Positions 9,423 to 22,424 of a DNA stretch of 64,000 bases are shown here, one piece after another. Source of the DNA: Timema cristinae (lineage: Eukaryota > Arthropoda > Insecta > Phasmatodea > Timematidae); NCBI GenBank assembly GCA_039000515.1, contig JBCFYV010000012.1, positions 42,596,355 to 42,660,354 of the forward strand. The letters are read 5' to 3'. Every line of letters starts with the position of its first letter. Position 1 is the first letter of the stretch. The notes below the pieces were generated by a model, which was not told the origin of the DNA, did no database searches, and saw nothing but the letters and a program-made list of their open reading frames with translations. Position numbers and translations under genes: made by a program.

Positions 9423-12078
9423 GAATAAATTCATTTTCGGCTTAAATGTAAATTATTGGAACTAGTCAAAATTCTTTTTAGATCTTTTTCTATAAAATTT
9501 AATTATAAATTAATTGCGTAAACCTTCGTCTTGGATTTACTTTAAAATGAGAGTATTGTTAAGTCAGAAATTTTCTGTAATTATTGATATTAGGCATTAT
9601 GCGCGAACTTTATACTTAACAAATTAAATTTATTTGTTTCTCTGTAGTATTTTGGGTGATATGAAAATAGGAGTATTGTTAGATCAGAACTTTTCAATAT
9701 TATCCATAATGCTTGAAAGTCATACATTTCAAAATTAACTTTATTTCGTCTCAATTGCAAATGGTGTTGCATTTTTGGTTTGGCAAACATTAAGGTGGGA
9801 AAGTGTTAGAAATATGATGCCGAGATTTTCAGTATTAGTAGAATGGAGTATTGCACTGGAGTATTGTATATATCAACTTAACTTTATATTTTTTACTAGT
9901 TTCTCGATTGTAACTTTTATTATAGCGTTGTTAATATCTGTTGTGTCAAAATATTAACGAAAACTTAATAATGGAGTAAGGTTAGGAAATATCCTCGATA
10001 TTTATAATTGTACTATTATCTTTGTTTATTACATATGTGAAGGTTATATTGAGTTCTGCAATGAGGTTATTAGTGTACATGTTAAATGGTAGCGACATTA
10101 GGTATATTTGATGGAACTAAATTTTTTATTAACATGTTGCCTTTTTGCAACAGGTACAAAAATGTGTTAGTTAGGAGAGATCACCTACTGTATTAAGTAT
10201 GATCAAATTCAAGTATATTAATGTTATGCATTAATATTTATATTTACGTAATATTTTTAGGGTACATAATAATAAATAACGTAATGATTAGAAGGAAAAG
10301 AGTAAGTGTTTATGGAAAAATGTTTTTATTCGTTAGTATTTATTTATGTTGGTCACTCACGACTATTATATATACAAAAAACTATTGAATACTCTTCAAA
10401 TCACATGCTTGTTATTTAATAAAGTTTGGCATAAATGAAATCTAAAAGATTTTAAGACTTGAAATTATTCTATAACATAGTTACGCCATATTGTCCCTAT
10501 GTCTAGAAAAGTGCAATGTCCAAAACTCCTTGATTAGCCTTCGACCTTTTTATATAATAATATGTTATTCAACCTGTGAAGGTGGGCCGTAGTTTCCCGC
10601 TACCCAAAAGAGTGAACTGCGTGCGCTGGGGACATGTTAAGTGTCCAGCACTTTATAACTCACAATTTTAGGATATTCACTCTACGCGCTCCTTTATTTT
10701 ATTTTATTTTTCTTTAACTGTAGGTTTTGTTTATATTTATGTATTGAATCCCTCTATTTTTAGAGCTTGGATTACAAAGGATAGTCATGAAAAACCTTTT
10801 TTTGAAAATTGAGAAAGTTTTTCGTATGTGTTGAACGTTATCTTTAAATATCATTTGTCTATTAATAATAAGTAAAATTATTAAGTGATTCAATAAATTG
10901 TGTTCTATTCTAATCATATAAATTTTGTTTAGAAAGTGGGTTTTGTATTCCTTTTTTCAATAAATTGATTCATATTTATTTCACTCATGTACCAACTATG
11001 AAACAATTGATTGCTTAGTATTAGAGCTCATTATCACCTATAATTTATAATTTAAACTCAACCAATTTTTAGTTCCCTCTAAGAATAGAAGATAATTTAA
11101 TTTTTACTCTGGCGTTCAGCTTGTTGTAAATATGTTTTTTACAATTTAATTTTATTTTTACATTTTATCCAGTGTCTTAGTTTTGGAAATATACATGTAT
11201 ACAAAGGAAATTTCATATGAGGGTTTAAATCTTAAAAAAAAAGGTTCATCAGAGTTGTGTCTTTGTGCATAGTTTAAACATTCCATGTGCAGTGAATTAA
11301 GTGGAAAAGCCATCTACAATTTTGAGGTAAGTCCTATATTAAATAAAGTTAGTACATTTCAAGGGTGACCCTTTATATTTTAACCACTGATGTCGTGGCT
11401 AAAAGTATGGTAAAAAATGACGTAAGCTATGTTTAGTAAGTGTTTTAAATAATAAACAATTTTAGTTATAAAATTGTATAAAAATATTATAAATATATTT
11501 ATGGCTCGTTAGAATATCCTGGCACTAAATTGAATACCCCCACCTCTATACAAATTGAAAGAAAGCAGACACAAAAATGCAAAAATATAATAAAAAAGTA
11601 GATTTTACTACTAAAACGCTCATAATTTATTTGCAAAAATAAATATTTAAATTCGTATTTAATTTTTTCAGACTTATTTCGATTTTAATGCCATTTATAT
11701 ACACAGGTGTGCTTTAATAATGTATATTACTCTTAAAGAGATCATATTATAATTTGTGAATGTCATTATATATACTCAGACAGATTTGAGTATATTTATA
11801 TAAACCCAGGTGTTTGTTTTAAATTTGGTAATATACATGTATAGTAGTCATTTTTCACATTGTGGATGTCAGTGCTTAATTTCTAAAAACTAATTGGTAG
11901 CGGCCTCAATTGTAATGTCATGCAGTATATCCAACATCACAAGGGACGGAACATGTGTCGAATGGCAATAAAGGTGATAAAATATCATGCTCCCTATCCA
12001 CGTACTTTGTTCAAACGAAGTACCAACCAGTTTTTACAAATGGATTTTCGGAGATGCCGTTAATGGTTATTTATGAGC
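9423..12078. other. AT-rich gene-free stretch
   Basis: No domain, RNA gene or clear repeat was seen. A short GC-richer patch at 10565-10650 (GTGGGCCGTAGTTTCCC) and one at 11890-12060 are unexplained. Confidence 0.5.
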
Positions 12079-12165
12079 TTCGTGGGAGTGTACTTTTGGG
12101 TGTGTGAGTGTGTAGAAGTGGAGGGGGGGGGGGGGTTGTGTGTGTGGGAGTATGTATGTACGCGT
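12079..12165 (+). repeat. G/T-rich tract with 13-G run
   Basis: The plus strand is almost purely G and T over ~85 bp, with alternating GT blocks on both sides of 13 consecutive G at 12123-12135. Such a tract can form non-B structures; no function is implied. Confidence 0.85.
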
Positions 12166-12880
12166 GATCAGTCATTAATTTGAATAAAACATTTTATTTT
12201 ACGAAAATAGATGGCTTTATTGTTAAGATTTAGTCAGATAATTTATGTTTTTTTTGTGTGTGTTTGTACCGTGTTTTACTATTTGTTCAAGCTATCTGCA
12301 TATTTTAACCGATGAGCTATGGATGAGAACAGAGTTTACTTTATCAGTCCTAGAATTTGTTGGAAAACATTATTTTGTTAAACTCATCTAAGTGCATTTA
12401 AAAGTATTCTAACATCTATCAGTGAATCACCAATAACCTAAACCATGCTTGTCTAACGCACTGGTAATTTATTTCTGACAATAAAAGCAGAATGAAACAA
12501 ATGCAATAGTGTAGGCCTACCTACTAGTATTTATGTAAACAGTAGACGTCACACCCTTCATGTCCTAATCTTTTGTAAAATCTCAATATTTCTCATTTGA
12601 TTTAAAGTTAAAAAATCTATTATTTCTACTTGGATTTGAAGTATATATATTTAATTGTTGTTCAAACTATACAGAAATAAGTTGATACTATATTCGAAAG
12701 TACATTTTATCCATAAAGAATAAACGTTTTCTACGTAAATCCCACAATTTATGTAAAAATATTCTCAAAGGTATTCGATTGATTGCTTGGAATTATAAAT
12801 TCATATCACTTAAAATGAGGTGTTAAAATAAAAACCTTTTAAGTGAGAACCACATTTAAATGGATAGCAAGACTAAAAAA
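12166..12880. other. AT-rich spacer
   Basis: Nothing recognised. Confidence 0.5.
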
Positions 12881-12884
12881 CTAT

Positions 12885-13165
12885 ACATCGCTTGGCCTAT
12901 GTTTGAATACTATTCCTATCAAATTGAATTAAAACTGCTTGCTATATTTGAAAACTATCATGGAATAGAGAGATAGATATTTAATTGGCCGCCATCTTGA
13001 AATGAAACCCGAAATAAAAACACATTCTGTATAGGGCCTATATTTTGTTTGATACAAGACCAAAGAATGTTCCTACCAAATTTAGTTAAGATTGGTCAAC
13101 GCATTTGACAGTTATAACGTAGCAAATATCTAGACAGACAGAAAAACATGCGAAATACCAAAAGT
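12885..13165. repeat. Probable dispersed repeat
   Basis: Contains GGCCGCCATCTTGAAATG, then CCAAATTTAGTTAAGATTGG and CTAGACAGACAGAAAAA, wording that is typical of interspersed repeats in many invertebrates. Partly similar phrases occur near 36890 and 35450. Ends not defined. Confidence 0.35.
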
Positions 13166-13920
13166 TTTCAGTTGAAACAGAACCTCACCCTGCTAGGCTA
13201 AAAATACAATGATAAAACCATTTTATTGGAAAGTAAAACAGATAATTTAGTTAGAGTTAATTAAGTAACAGTATTTTTAAATTTAGTGATCAAATTATAA
13301 ACAGGCATATTTGATTCTTTTTAATGTAGCCACAGAAAAAAATAATTTAAAGCTCACGTATTATTTTTGAAATTAGTATGAAATAGTTTTTATTTAGAAT
13401 TAAATATCAAATAAATATCTTTGATGCCTTTCTACTCATGTAAATTGCCATTTGAAAAAATTATCTGAAAATTTAGAGATTAATGGAAGGATTTTCTATA
13501 TTTTCATACCCTTATAATATTAGTTTAGGCATTGAAAAATTAGATAAATTTTTGATCACTTTAGCTTCAATTCGGTCATTATAATTATGACATAGGAGAA
13601 TGAAGTAAAACTTACTATTGTGTTAAAAAATATTGGTTTTTAATGTATATTTAACATCTTTTAATTTTTTTAATTATTTAATTTTAAACCCATGGATATT
13701 TGTAGCTTAAACTAATGAACAGGGATAGTAAGGCTATTTTTTGATTGTATTCATCCCCATTAGTGTGGTACGAGAAAACCACATTATTAAATAAGTATTG
13801 AAAACCTGCCGAAGAGCACAAGACCCTGATTCATTCTTCCGCCACTAAAAATCCAATATTTTGCCAGGCTAATGCTTTAAAACAGGAGATTATCGATGTG
13901 GATATTTACTCTACAACCAA
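13166..13920. other. AT-rich spacer
   Basis: Nothing recognised. Confidence 0.5.
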
Positions 13921-13929
13921 AACAACCCA

Positions 13930-14165
13930 CATAATGGTTACGTGGGATAAAGTTAGGATTGTCTAGACTGATTTTCATATGACGTGGGGCTCAGGGTTTG
14001 AATCCCAACTGGAATACTGTAGGTATCTTAGTTTAAGCTATTTTATCCATGCAAATGTGGAAGCATTTCCTCTAAATAGCATATAACTCATACCTATACT
14101 GTTGGTGTATATAAATGTTCATGTCCAGGACTGGTATTGAAATGAGAGGTCAACAAAATATATTT
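13930..14165 (+). mobile_element. Possible decayed SINE
   Basis: A tRNA-like phrase with a B box GGGTTTGAATCCC at 13993-14010, followed by a body with weak resemblance to the other SINEs here. The A box is not clear. Confidence 0.4.
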
Positions 14166-14259
14166 ATATCTATATAATAAGGGTGATTATATTGTGAAGT
14201 TAATTTTTGCCTGTGAAAAAAAGATACACCTTAATTTTCACTTTCCGAGCAGTTAATTT

Positions 14260-14700
14260 TTTTCCCCAATTACTCTCAACACCATTACCAGTGATGAAAC
14301 TTCTGAGACCTCAGCAAAATGGGCCTGTTCATTAACTGTAATTGGATTGAAGTTTTTTCCATCAAGGTGAACGTGATTGCATATTCCCTTCGGGTCATTT
14401 CGTAGCCATAAAACATGTATAGTGTCATCATGGATAGTGGTGAGCTTTCGCTCTCTTCAAAAAGGTCCTTCTAACCACATTGCACATTTTTCTTAATGAT
14501 CTAGTCTGAAAATAGCTTTTTATACGAAAAAAAACCCAGCGGAGAAGGACGTGATTTATTTACATTGACCTGCAAACAAACAGCTCTTGTGAAGTACAGT
14601 CATTTCTAACAAAGACTAGAGCATACCACTTGTCTACCGCATGAAAAGACCTTCCTATCAATGTCAGTATTAGTTATCATAACCCATAATCGTGGGCATG
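14260..14700. other. Moderately GC-richer region, unassigned
   Basis: The minus strand has a short open stretch near 14270-14430 (LRNDPKGICNHVHLDGKNF) that looks protein-like, but no family could be named and stops flank it. It may be a fragment of a transposon gene. Confidence 0.25.
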
Positions 14701-14984
14701 GAAACGAGAAAGTCCTTCAGGTTCTTATTGTTTATTTTATGTTGAAGGGGAGGTCTGGAATTAATTGCGACAGTATTATTTGTAAGGATTTGTTTTCTTA
14801 TGGTTAGTATTCATTTCCTCTATTTTTAAATGAAGGTGAACCTCTTTTAAAGATCTACTTCCTTATCACTATTAAATAATGAAAATCTAATTTTATTTTT
14901 ATTTTTTTAGCTATCTTAGAGTGAACTTTATGAACAGACACATGATCTAGCCTCCGGCCGTTGATTTGTCATTGTGAAGAGGAA

Positions 14985-15090
14985 GATTCTCATTTCAAAA
15001 ATGATACACTATTTTAAAATGTCAGAGATAGATCCCAGGACCCCTAGCTTAGTATACAGACAATCTGCTGACTTGAGATAAGATGTTGAA
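14985..15090 (-). mobile_element. Decayed tRNA-derived SINE (family B)
   Basis: The minus strand carries a degraded tRNA-like head (CTAGGGGTCCTGGGATCTATC replaces the B-box arm) followed by TGACATTTTAAAATAG, similar in order to the copies at 5690 and 6007. Confidence 0.45.
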
Positions 15091-15341
15091 CGGGAATCTA
15101 TAAATATTAGGTATTATAAAGAGAAAACGCGGAAAATTGTTGTTATAATAGTACATTTGAAAAATTAACTTTCACCAGAGGAAAGATTAATAAAATGAGT
15201 TCCATATTTATAGCGCTTGGAAAACCCTGTAAGTCATTTAGACAGGCTATAATCTTACAACGTGACTTCCCTTACTAAAATAAAAACACATTGTTTTCTA
15301 GGAAAAGAATATTTTTTGTTATTCTTAAATTATTAAAAACT

Positions 15342-15412
15342 ACACCAGTACACGGATATTGAACCCGGAACCTTCAACTTGGAACGCAATTGCTCTACCA
15401 TAAAATATACGA
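15342..15412 (-). mobile_element. tRNA-derived SINE head
   Basis: The minus strand reads TATGGTAGAGCAATTGCG (A box), then GGTTCCGGGTTCAATATCC (B box). Its flanks do not complete a cloverleaf, so this is a SINE-type remnant, not a tRNA gene. Confidence 0.5.
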
Positions 15413-16608
15413 ATAAGGTATATATAATGCGGCTTTATTGGTAATAAAGGTGATTGTGCTAGTCAAGTCAAATTAATTGTACAAGCGGATGCGTTATTAC
15501 TTTGTAATTATTCTTGAGCGGTCAGAAGAGGCCAAAGTTAGAAGGAGAAATTGCAATATATATATATATTTTTGGTAAAGAACCAACTTGTTCAAACCCT
15601 GAATAAATATTCAGGTATAATAATAGTCAGGTTTGCTGGTGATAGGAATATTTGAGTTGGAATTGCGGACAGGAGTAACGATAGAAGTTTGATTAAATCA
15701 TTTCCCAGTTTACTTTGGGAAAATATGGGTATATTTCCTCTAATTTATACTTTACTCATTTCTACCCTATTAGCAGAGTTAAATTTCGTATAGCCTAAAT
15801 AGGTGGTACAAGTTTGCTATTTTATTATTATTATTATTGTTATTATTAAAAGGAACACTTAACATGTGATGGTACAACGTAGTTTTTAATATATGCATAT
15901 GACTTAAATTTGTTAGGTATTAGTAAGCACACTGTTGAAATAAACTAGATTTATACTAAAGGCCAGCCGGGAATTTGGTTTAGAAGTGAATGCTGTAAGT
16001 ATTAGGTACATTATCTCACAAGAAACTCAGGTTGACAACGATACGACCCTTTAGAGATTTTTGTGAACAACTTATCAATTGTCATAGTTTTTGAGTTCAA
16101 ATATTTATAAAAGTAAATTTAGCTGGCAGTGAAGTTTATTGAAATTAGTAAAATAATAGTCATTACATTTTTGCTATTACTCAGTCAATATTTTTTTTAA
16201 CATCTCGACTGTTGTAGATAACTTAAAACTTAGAATATGTATTAAAAAAAGGTTCTACCGTTTGTATTTAAAGATTGAGAAACTACCCCTACACTATCAA
16301 TAAAACTGTAGGATGTTTGAAAATAAGGTACTTAGGAAAACACTTGGCACAACGAGGGACGAAAATAATTAAGAGTAAAAAAGGTTATATAATGATGAGT
16401 TACATACGCTATACTAATCACCAGATATTGTAAGGGTTGTCAAATATCGAAGGTTATGGTAAGCAGGAGATGCAGTGAGAATGGAATAATCTAGAACAAC
16501 GTTCAAAGTACTGACCGGCTAACCTAATGGGAATAGACAATTAGAGAGACCTAGTCAAAGCATAATGTACACCATTAGAAATGACTTGAAAGATCGTATA
16601 ATGAGATG
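15413..16608. other. AT-rich spacer with short (TTA)n
   Basis: Includes an imperfect TTA repeat at about 15820-15850. Nothing else recognised. Confidence 0.5.
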
Positions 16609-16619
16609 GATTGGTTAAA

Positions 16620-16670
16620 TAATAATAATATTTAGCACCGCGTCTTACTAACCGTTTGGGTTATGCGCTT
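16620..16670 (-). mobile_element. Tail-only SINE/LINE insertion (51 bp)
   Basis: Consists only of the 3' tail shared by several SINEs in this window. On the minus strand: GCGC-ATA-ACCCAAACGGTT, then AGTAAGACGCGGTGCTAA and a TAA-type tail. It is flanked by a perfect 11-bp direct repeat GATTGGTTAAA at 16609-16619 and 16671-16681, which fixes its limits and shows that it was inserted as such by retrotransposition. Confidence 0.88.
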
Positions 16671-17276
16671 GATTGGTTAAAACTAGCCATGATAGGTGTA
16701 TATGGAGTACTTTTGTTAGTACAACCATGACATTTAGGTGCCAAACGCCCAAGACTAGAAGAAATAACTTTTAAAATAAATTATAAAATAGGTTGTTCTA
16801 CTGCAGAGTATTCTATTTACTGCAGGAGATAATAAAAAGCAATCCAAATAAACCTAAAACCACACTTATAATCTATGAATAATTTTTCATTGGATTGTTT
16901 TCAGGAATACTTGAATCAAAATAGATTTTTGTGTGTATATCAAAGCCAAGTGTACATTTTAAATATATTATGTAGGGCCTATGGATAAAAACAAAATGTA
17001 TTTAAATTTAAAATTTTAGTGTTGCCGTGAAAGACGCATTAATTGCTTGCGCATATTTTATTCCCCAATAAAATGGAAATCCAATCTAATTATGACTAAA
17101 ACTTCTTTTATGTATTTACTACCACCTCCATGACGTCACAGAAGAGATAGGAAAATTTTAAGTAATCTACATTTGGATTAAAAGACGAAGAAAATAATTT
17201 GGTGTTTTAACTTGTAAACTAAATCAATTTATAAGTCGCCGGACAGGCATCACTGTTACGGTAGAATGATTACGTA

Positions 17277-17287
17277 ACGGAGTTTGT
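17277..17287. repeat. Target duplication, left of SINE 17288
   Basis: ACGGAGTTTGT, matching ACGGAATGTGT at 17546-17556 in 9 of 11 positions. Confidence 0.55.
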
Positions 17288-17545
17288 AATAATATTAATA
17301 TTAGCACTGCGTCTTACTACCCGTTCGGGTTATACGCTTTAAGTACTAATTGCGCTAATGGATTAGGAATTGGGAAGGTGGAATAGCGGAAGTGAACCCG
17401 CATTTTTGTGGAGGGAGAGTGGAGAACCATTTAGGAAAAACCACCCCCAGTTCACCCGACTGAGATTCGAACCTCGATCTCCCCGTCCTCAGCAGTCGAG
17501 CTAAACACGTCAAGCGCGTTAGCCAACTACGCCACCGAGGCGGGT
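17288..17545 (-). mobile_element. tRNA-derived SINE, near full length (family A)
   Basis: Minus-strand order: GCCTCGGTGGCGTAGTTGG (A box), GGTTCGAATCTC (B box), a body with TTTTTCCTAAATGG and CTCCACTCTCCCTCC-like blocks, then the hairpin tail (GCGT, ACCCG-AA-CGGGT, ACGC) and a TAA-rich end. At ~258 bp it is one of the best copies. An imperfect 11-bp target duplication flanks it. Pol III transcription from the internal A and B boxes is expected for the family. Confidence 0.9.
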
Positions 17546-17569
17546 ACGGAATGTGTAGATGTGTTTCCT

Positions 17570-17665
17570 AATCTTAAGCGGGTGTAATTTGGGCAGTTTT
17601 TGTAAATATTTTTCCACACTCCCTCCAAGTAAACTCGGTCTCTCTTATCACTATCAATTTAATAA
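17570..17665 (+). mobile_element. Decayed SINE body fragment
   Basis: Plus-strand blocks GGGCAGTTTTTGTAAAT and CCACACTCCCTCCAAGTAAA follow the order of the family A body. The minus-oriented SINE at 17288 lies just upstream and may have landed in it. Confidence 0.5.
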
Positions 17666-17677
17666 AAATATGTGGGT

Positions 17678-18073
17678 GTACACTCCGTCGAGATTGAAAG
17701 GTAGCAACTTCTAACTCACCGAGCCCGCGAGGTATGATATACCTCCACACATGACTGCAGAATAGTTTGCCTAGCTACGCCCAACGCCTAAATTAGAGAA
17801 GGCCTTAAGTACTTAAATTATTTCTTGACTTTTGGGACGGAGGGATGGGGGAGGGGTAATGTCTTTCAGCGATGCCCGAATGATTTGATTTACTAAATTA
17901 ATTTTACTTTATTGTTCTGATAATGATAAAATCAATAATTAATATTTACATACTAAGTTAATTAATTATGTTTGCTATCATTAACATACGGGCTTGTATT
18001 TTATTAGCTATTAAAAGTTTAACCACTTCAAACGTTATTTGGGCACTGTTGCCCACATTGATTGGTTTTACAT
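17678..18073 (+). repeat. 0.4-kb inverted repeat, copy 1
   Basis: Nearly identical in reverse complement to 24993-25382 over ~390 bp, with a few small gaps and substitutions. Includes GAGCCCGCGAGGTATGATATACCTCC and, near its right end, a TTAACC-ACTTCAAACGTTATT phrase. Noncoding. Similarity stops sharply at both ends, so it is a mobile or duplicated unit. Confidence 0.88.
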
Positions 18074-18828
18074 GGTAACATAAAGCAAGTCTCCCCTTTT
18101 CCAGAATCTTCATTACTCCTTATAGCCAATTATTAATTTATTAGTGATTAATTATTATATTCCACACATGTAACGTAAATAACAGATTAACTCTAAAAGG
18201 TTTTTAATGTATTTGTAAGAAGCTGAGTTTTTAAAAAAAAAAACTGTAATTTAAGGGTCCCAATCCTAATGTTAAATATTTTATATTATTTCCAGGTGGA
18301 CAAAAAATAAATATTGATAAAATCTAATTTATTGTACATATTTTAGTTATAAAAGTGAGTTTATTTGTTTCTTCAAAGTTTTTATGACTGTGTATAACTT
18401 TGTGGGAGCTTAGTTCAATTCCATACTTTATTTAATGTTACCATAGCGGCTATAATATAACTATTAGTAAAACGCTTTAATAATATATAATTTGGTTTAG
18501 AATAGGTGTGGTTTATTAAGATTTGCGTTGATTATTATCATTTTATAATAAATTTAATTTATAATGTTAACTGTGATTAATTATGTCAAATCCGTTTCTT
18601 CCTAGATCAATTCTGTAAATATAAACAATAAAACTGTCCATGTCGTAGGCAAGCAATAATACAATATCAGAGTGAGGAGGTTTAAATAAAAATTGAAAAG
18701 CAAGAATAAATATCGTTTTGTTTTACGAGCTTAAAACCCCTTTATATAATATCTCTGCTTTTTTAAGGTTAGGAATATAAATATATTCAAGTAAAAATAT
18801 ATTGTAGTTCCGTACTATATTTAATAAT
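18074..18828. other. AT-rich spacer
   Basis: Nothing recognised. Confidence 0.5.
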
Positions 18829-19400
18829 ATGTTGGTGTAAGACCCGGTGAAGTGCCAGCTGGATATGTGTATATATCTATGAAACTACACAATTACTGTG
18901 GTGTAGTTTTTATTATTCTGTAGAGTATTTATGCAGGCATTTTTAGTATAGTTAATATAATTGGGTGTGTTGGTGTAAGTCCCGGTGAAGTGCTAGCTTT
19001 ATAGGTGTATATATCTATGAAACTACACAATTACTGTGGTGTAGTTTTGATTATTCTGTAGAGTAATTATCCAGGCAATTTTTAGAATAATAATTATAAT
19101 CGCACGATTTAGTGTGAGGTCCAGTGAAGTGCCAGCCGGAAATTTGTATATATCCATGAAACAACTTAACCTATTTAAATATAGTTTTTTATGTAAAATA
19201 TTTATCCAAGCAAATTTTAGCATGATTTAATCAAGATTTATGTTGTGAATCTCGGTGAACGACCAGCTGGATATCTGTCAACAACTGATTCCGTATTTAA
19301 TTATATCCTGTAGGATATCAACCGGGGATATTGTAGTATGATAGACTTAGGTTTTGGGGTTCGAGTCCCTGTTAAAGTTTCGGATGGATGTTGTGAAAAC
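18829..19400 (+). repeat. Tandem array, ~140-bp units, 4 copies plus a possible fifth
   Basis: Units start at about 18829, 18968, 19109 and 19240 with GTTGGTGTAAG-CCCGGTGAAG and a CAGCTGGATATGTGTATAT phrase; the first two units are very similar and the later two diverge. A more distant fifth unit may start at ~19350, where GGGGTTCGAGTCCC is a perfect B-box-like match, suggesting that the unit derives from a tRNA-like SINE. Confidence 0.75.
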
Positions 19401-19968
19401 TTTATTTAGGATATATATAGCCACATAGGCGATTGCAGTGTAAATTTTTTTCAACTAAACTGAATACTGAAATCCCGTTCTTCCGTGTAGGGGATAATAG
19501 AATCCAGACTGAACTATTAGAGAATATTTATAAGTAACATAATATTACTTATTTCAACCATATTTACTACTAATTACTGGGGGATAGTGATTAAAAAGAT
19601 ACAAATTTAAGGTGATGTAACCACATTTGCTTGAAGGAAAGTTGGGAAACAATTTAGGAGAACGTGTATCAATATTCCCGGCCAGGACTAGAACCCTGTT
19701 TCATCCATCACTGAAAATGGATCATATAAGAATTTTTTTGTCCGCATGAATACAGAAGTAGTAGAATATAAATTATTTACCGTTTTTCCTAGAATATTTA
19801 TTTTACTTTGTAATTTTGTTTAATATAAGTTATCAAATATTTAATTTTGTGGGTGTTTCGAGCTGATATCACACTGGTCTATAATCTATATTAACTGGGG
19901 GCTTTCTTTTTGTAAGTTCATTCAATTATGTTTTTACCACACTGAGATTATCAACAACTCTCAGAAAC

Positions 19969-20211
19969 GCCCCGGTGGCGTAGTTAGCTAACACGCTAGT
20001 TTACTGTTTAGCTCGACTGACAAAGATGTGGAGATCGAGTTTTTAATCTCGCTCGGGTGAACTCGGGTAGTTTTTACTAAGTGGTTTTACACTCTCCCTC
20101 TACGCAAATGCAGGTTCCCTTCCTCTAACTTCAACCTTTCCAATTCCTTACCCATTAGAGTAATTAGTACTTAGGTTTATTTTCAAAACGGGAAGTAAGA
20201 CGCGGTGCTAA
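19969..20211 (+). mobile_element. tRNA-derived SINE, near full length (family A)
   Basis: Plus strand: CCCCGGTGGCGTAGTTAGC (A box), a mutated B-box arm (GAGTTTTTAATCTC), GGGTAGTTTTTACTAAGTGG, CTCCCTCTACGCAAATG, and the 3' tail GGAAGTAAGACGCGGTGCTAA. It is the same family as 17288-17545 but more diverged; no clean target duplication was seen. Confidence 0.8.
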
Positions 20212-20214
20212 GAA

Positions 20215-22400
20215 ACAAAACAAAAGTCCTACCCTTAAAATTGCTATAAACACTCATCCCTGGTCCAATTGATTTAATATTGATTATATGAAGGTTACCT
20301 AAGAAACAGTGAAGTTTTCTTGGCACTCAAACATATGAATAAATAGTTCGTTCTGTGTGTGCTAGCTGGCCGTAAATGTCCGCGTACAGCTTATAGTAGT
20401 TAAGGCTTTGCCTACCCATAAATGCACGGTTCTAAACAAATAATTTAAAAAAAATTATATTTAATAATTCAACATTGTTGTTTTTTATTTATTTTAGTAA
20501 CATATCTGGGCATCTTTCATAATTCTTATGGAATTTTCAAACCATGCTAAAAATAGTTATTGAAATATTTTCTTTAAAATATTTCCATTTAATTGCATTT
20601 TAAATGGGAAAACAAAAAATATTAATGGATTTATTTATTTTCTTTGTACAATTAAGCTAGAGTGTTTGTTTATAACATATTGTTTATTGAATAATTTCTT
20701 TTTCTTTTTAGACATATTTTTTAATTTGGGGTAGCTTCAATAATCACGACGATATTGAGCTCTAACGACTCCCAAGTCGACACTCTAGTCAAAATACATG
20801 GTTTTAAATACAACTTTTCCTTCTGCAACTAGTTGTCTTAGCTGATAATAGGTGCCGTTAGTATGATCATTACCCATTTACAAGCTAGTATCATTTTGCA
20901 AGCGTTGGCTAACCTGCTGTATCGGATGGCAGGCGGCAGAGGAGGGTTAAACTAATCTCTGTGACCTTCTTGAGTCAAAGAAACATTAATACCATGTACG
21001 TTAGGATAAGAAGGGCCAATGTCCAATTATGAAAATTTGCGTAGTTAAATATAAACAATTTAACATCTTAATATATTCAGTAACTAAAATACTCACAAAG
21101 TCTTCCTGCTGTGTGAATAAATATAGTTGGTCCCTACTTACTTCAATGAGAGTATTACTCTAGTGATACATTATTTTCAAAGAAAAAAACCCATGCTTCT
21201 GCATACACAAAGTTTTATGACATTAGCCCTTATTTAACAGAGGCAGTAAAACATGTAAAATTCTTCACTCTTATCTTATATTCTATCTTGGGTTTTTTCA
21301 TTCTTGAGCACTAATCTTTGTAATAATAAGTGTTAATATTCAAAGTATAGGAAAACTAGTGTACATTGAATTTTTAATCCACTATTATAATAAATAAAAT
21401 TAAACATTCCTGCTCATATCAAACATAGTTATTTTAAATAAAATTTGGTCTAAATGTAATTTGGAGACGTTCTCAGTATAATTTTATATACTAGTATTTA
21501 TTTTACGGTCTAGGATTTGACTCTCATTGGACTTTGAAATAAGTTATTTTTCAAAAAGTTAATGAACGAAGTTTTTAGTAGTCAAGATGTGAAAATGTTA
21601 ATTTTATTTTATTAGCTTGTTAAATGTGATTACTTTTAATTTGAACGTGTTGCATTCTCCCAGTTTGTGCGCTCGTTTCAGAAGAAATGTATTGAATCCC
21701 GAACAATAAGTACCCACGGTGATTACTTTTTATATAATTAACAATATGTGACCTTTTTGCTCTCGAACAAAATCCAATGGATTGTATACATTTTGAGGTG
21801 GAGAAGTATTTACAAAATATTATTTTATATCCTTGTGAATAACAAGTTTATGAAGAAAGGGTGCACAAAGAAAATCAAAGATATAATTGATTATTTAACT
21901 GCTTGTAGTGAAGGGTAAGTTCTTTTAATGGTATGCATATTACAGGCGCTTAGGCTATCTGTATCTACTAATTTAAGTACAATGGATGAGTAGCGATAAT
22001 ATTTTATTTACTGTAGAAATAATATCAAAATTAAGATACAAATAAATATTTCTATATAACAATGTAACGATTATTCTGATATTTCAAGTACTTTTTTTTA
22101 AAAAAAAGCTCTCAGCTGAAAGTAAATGTTACTAACACTCTGTAACGCACTTATTATATGTTCAAAATCTTTTGTGCCTTGGCCGAGTTGGAATCACGCT
22201 AGTACTAAGTAATTTCAACCTAACAGGGAATCGAACTAGTAAGTTACTAGAGTTGATTAATTTACGCACTCATTGATCAGTCATAGCACTTTAGCAATAT
22301 TGACCACGACATGAAGCCGATGATAAGTAAAATATATTTAAAACCATTAAAATTAATGAACTTTTGTGTTCCCTATACCATAAAGAAAGTACGTAAGTAA
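20215..22400. other. AT-rich gene-free stretch
   Basis: No gene or RNA recognised. Slightly GC-richer unassigned patches lie at 20350-20420 and 20830-20980. Confidence 0.5.
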
Positions 22401-22424
22401 GTATTTGATACCCAACCGCCTCTG

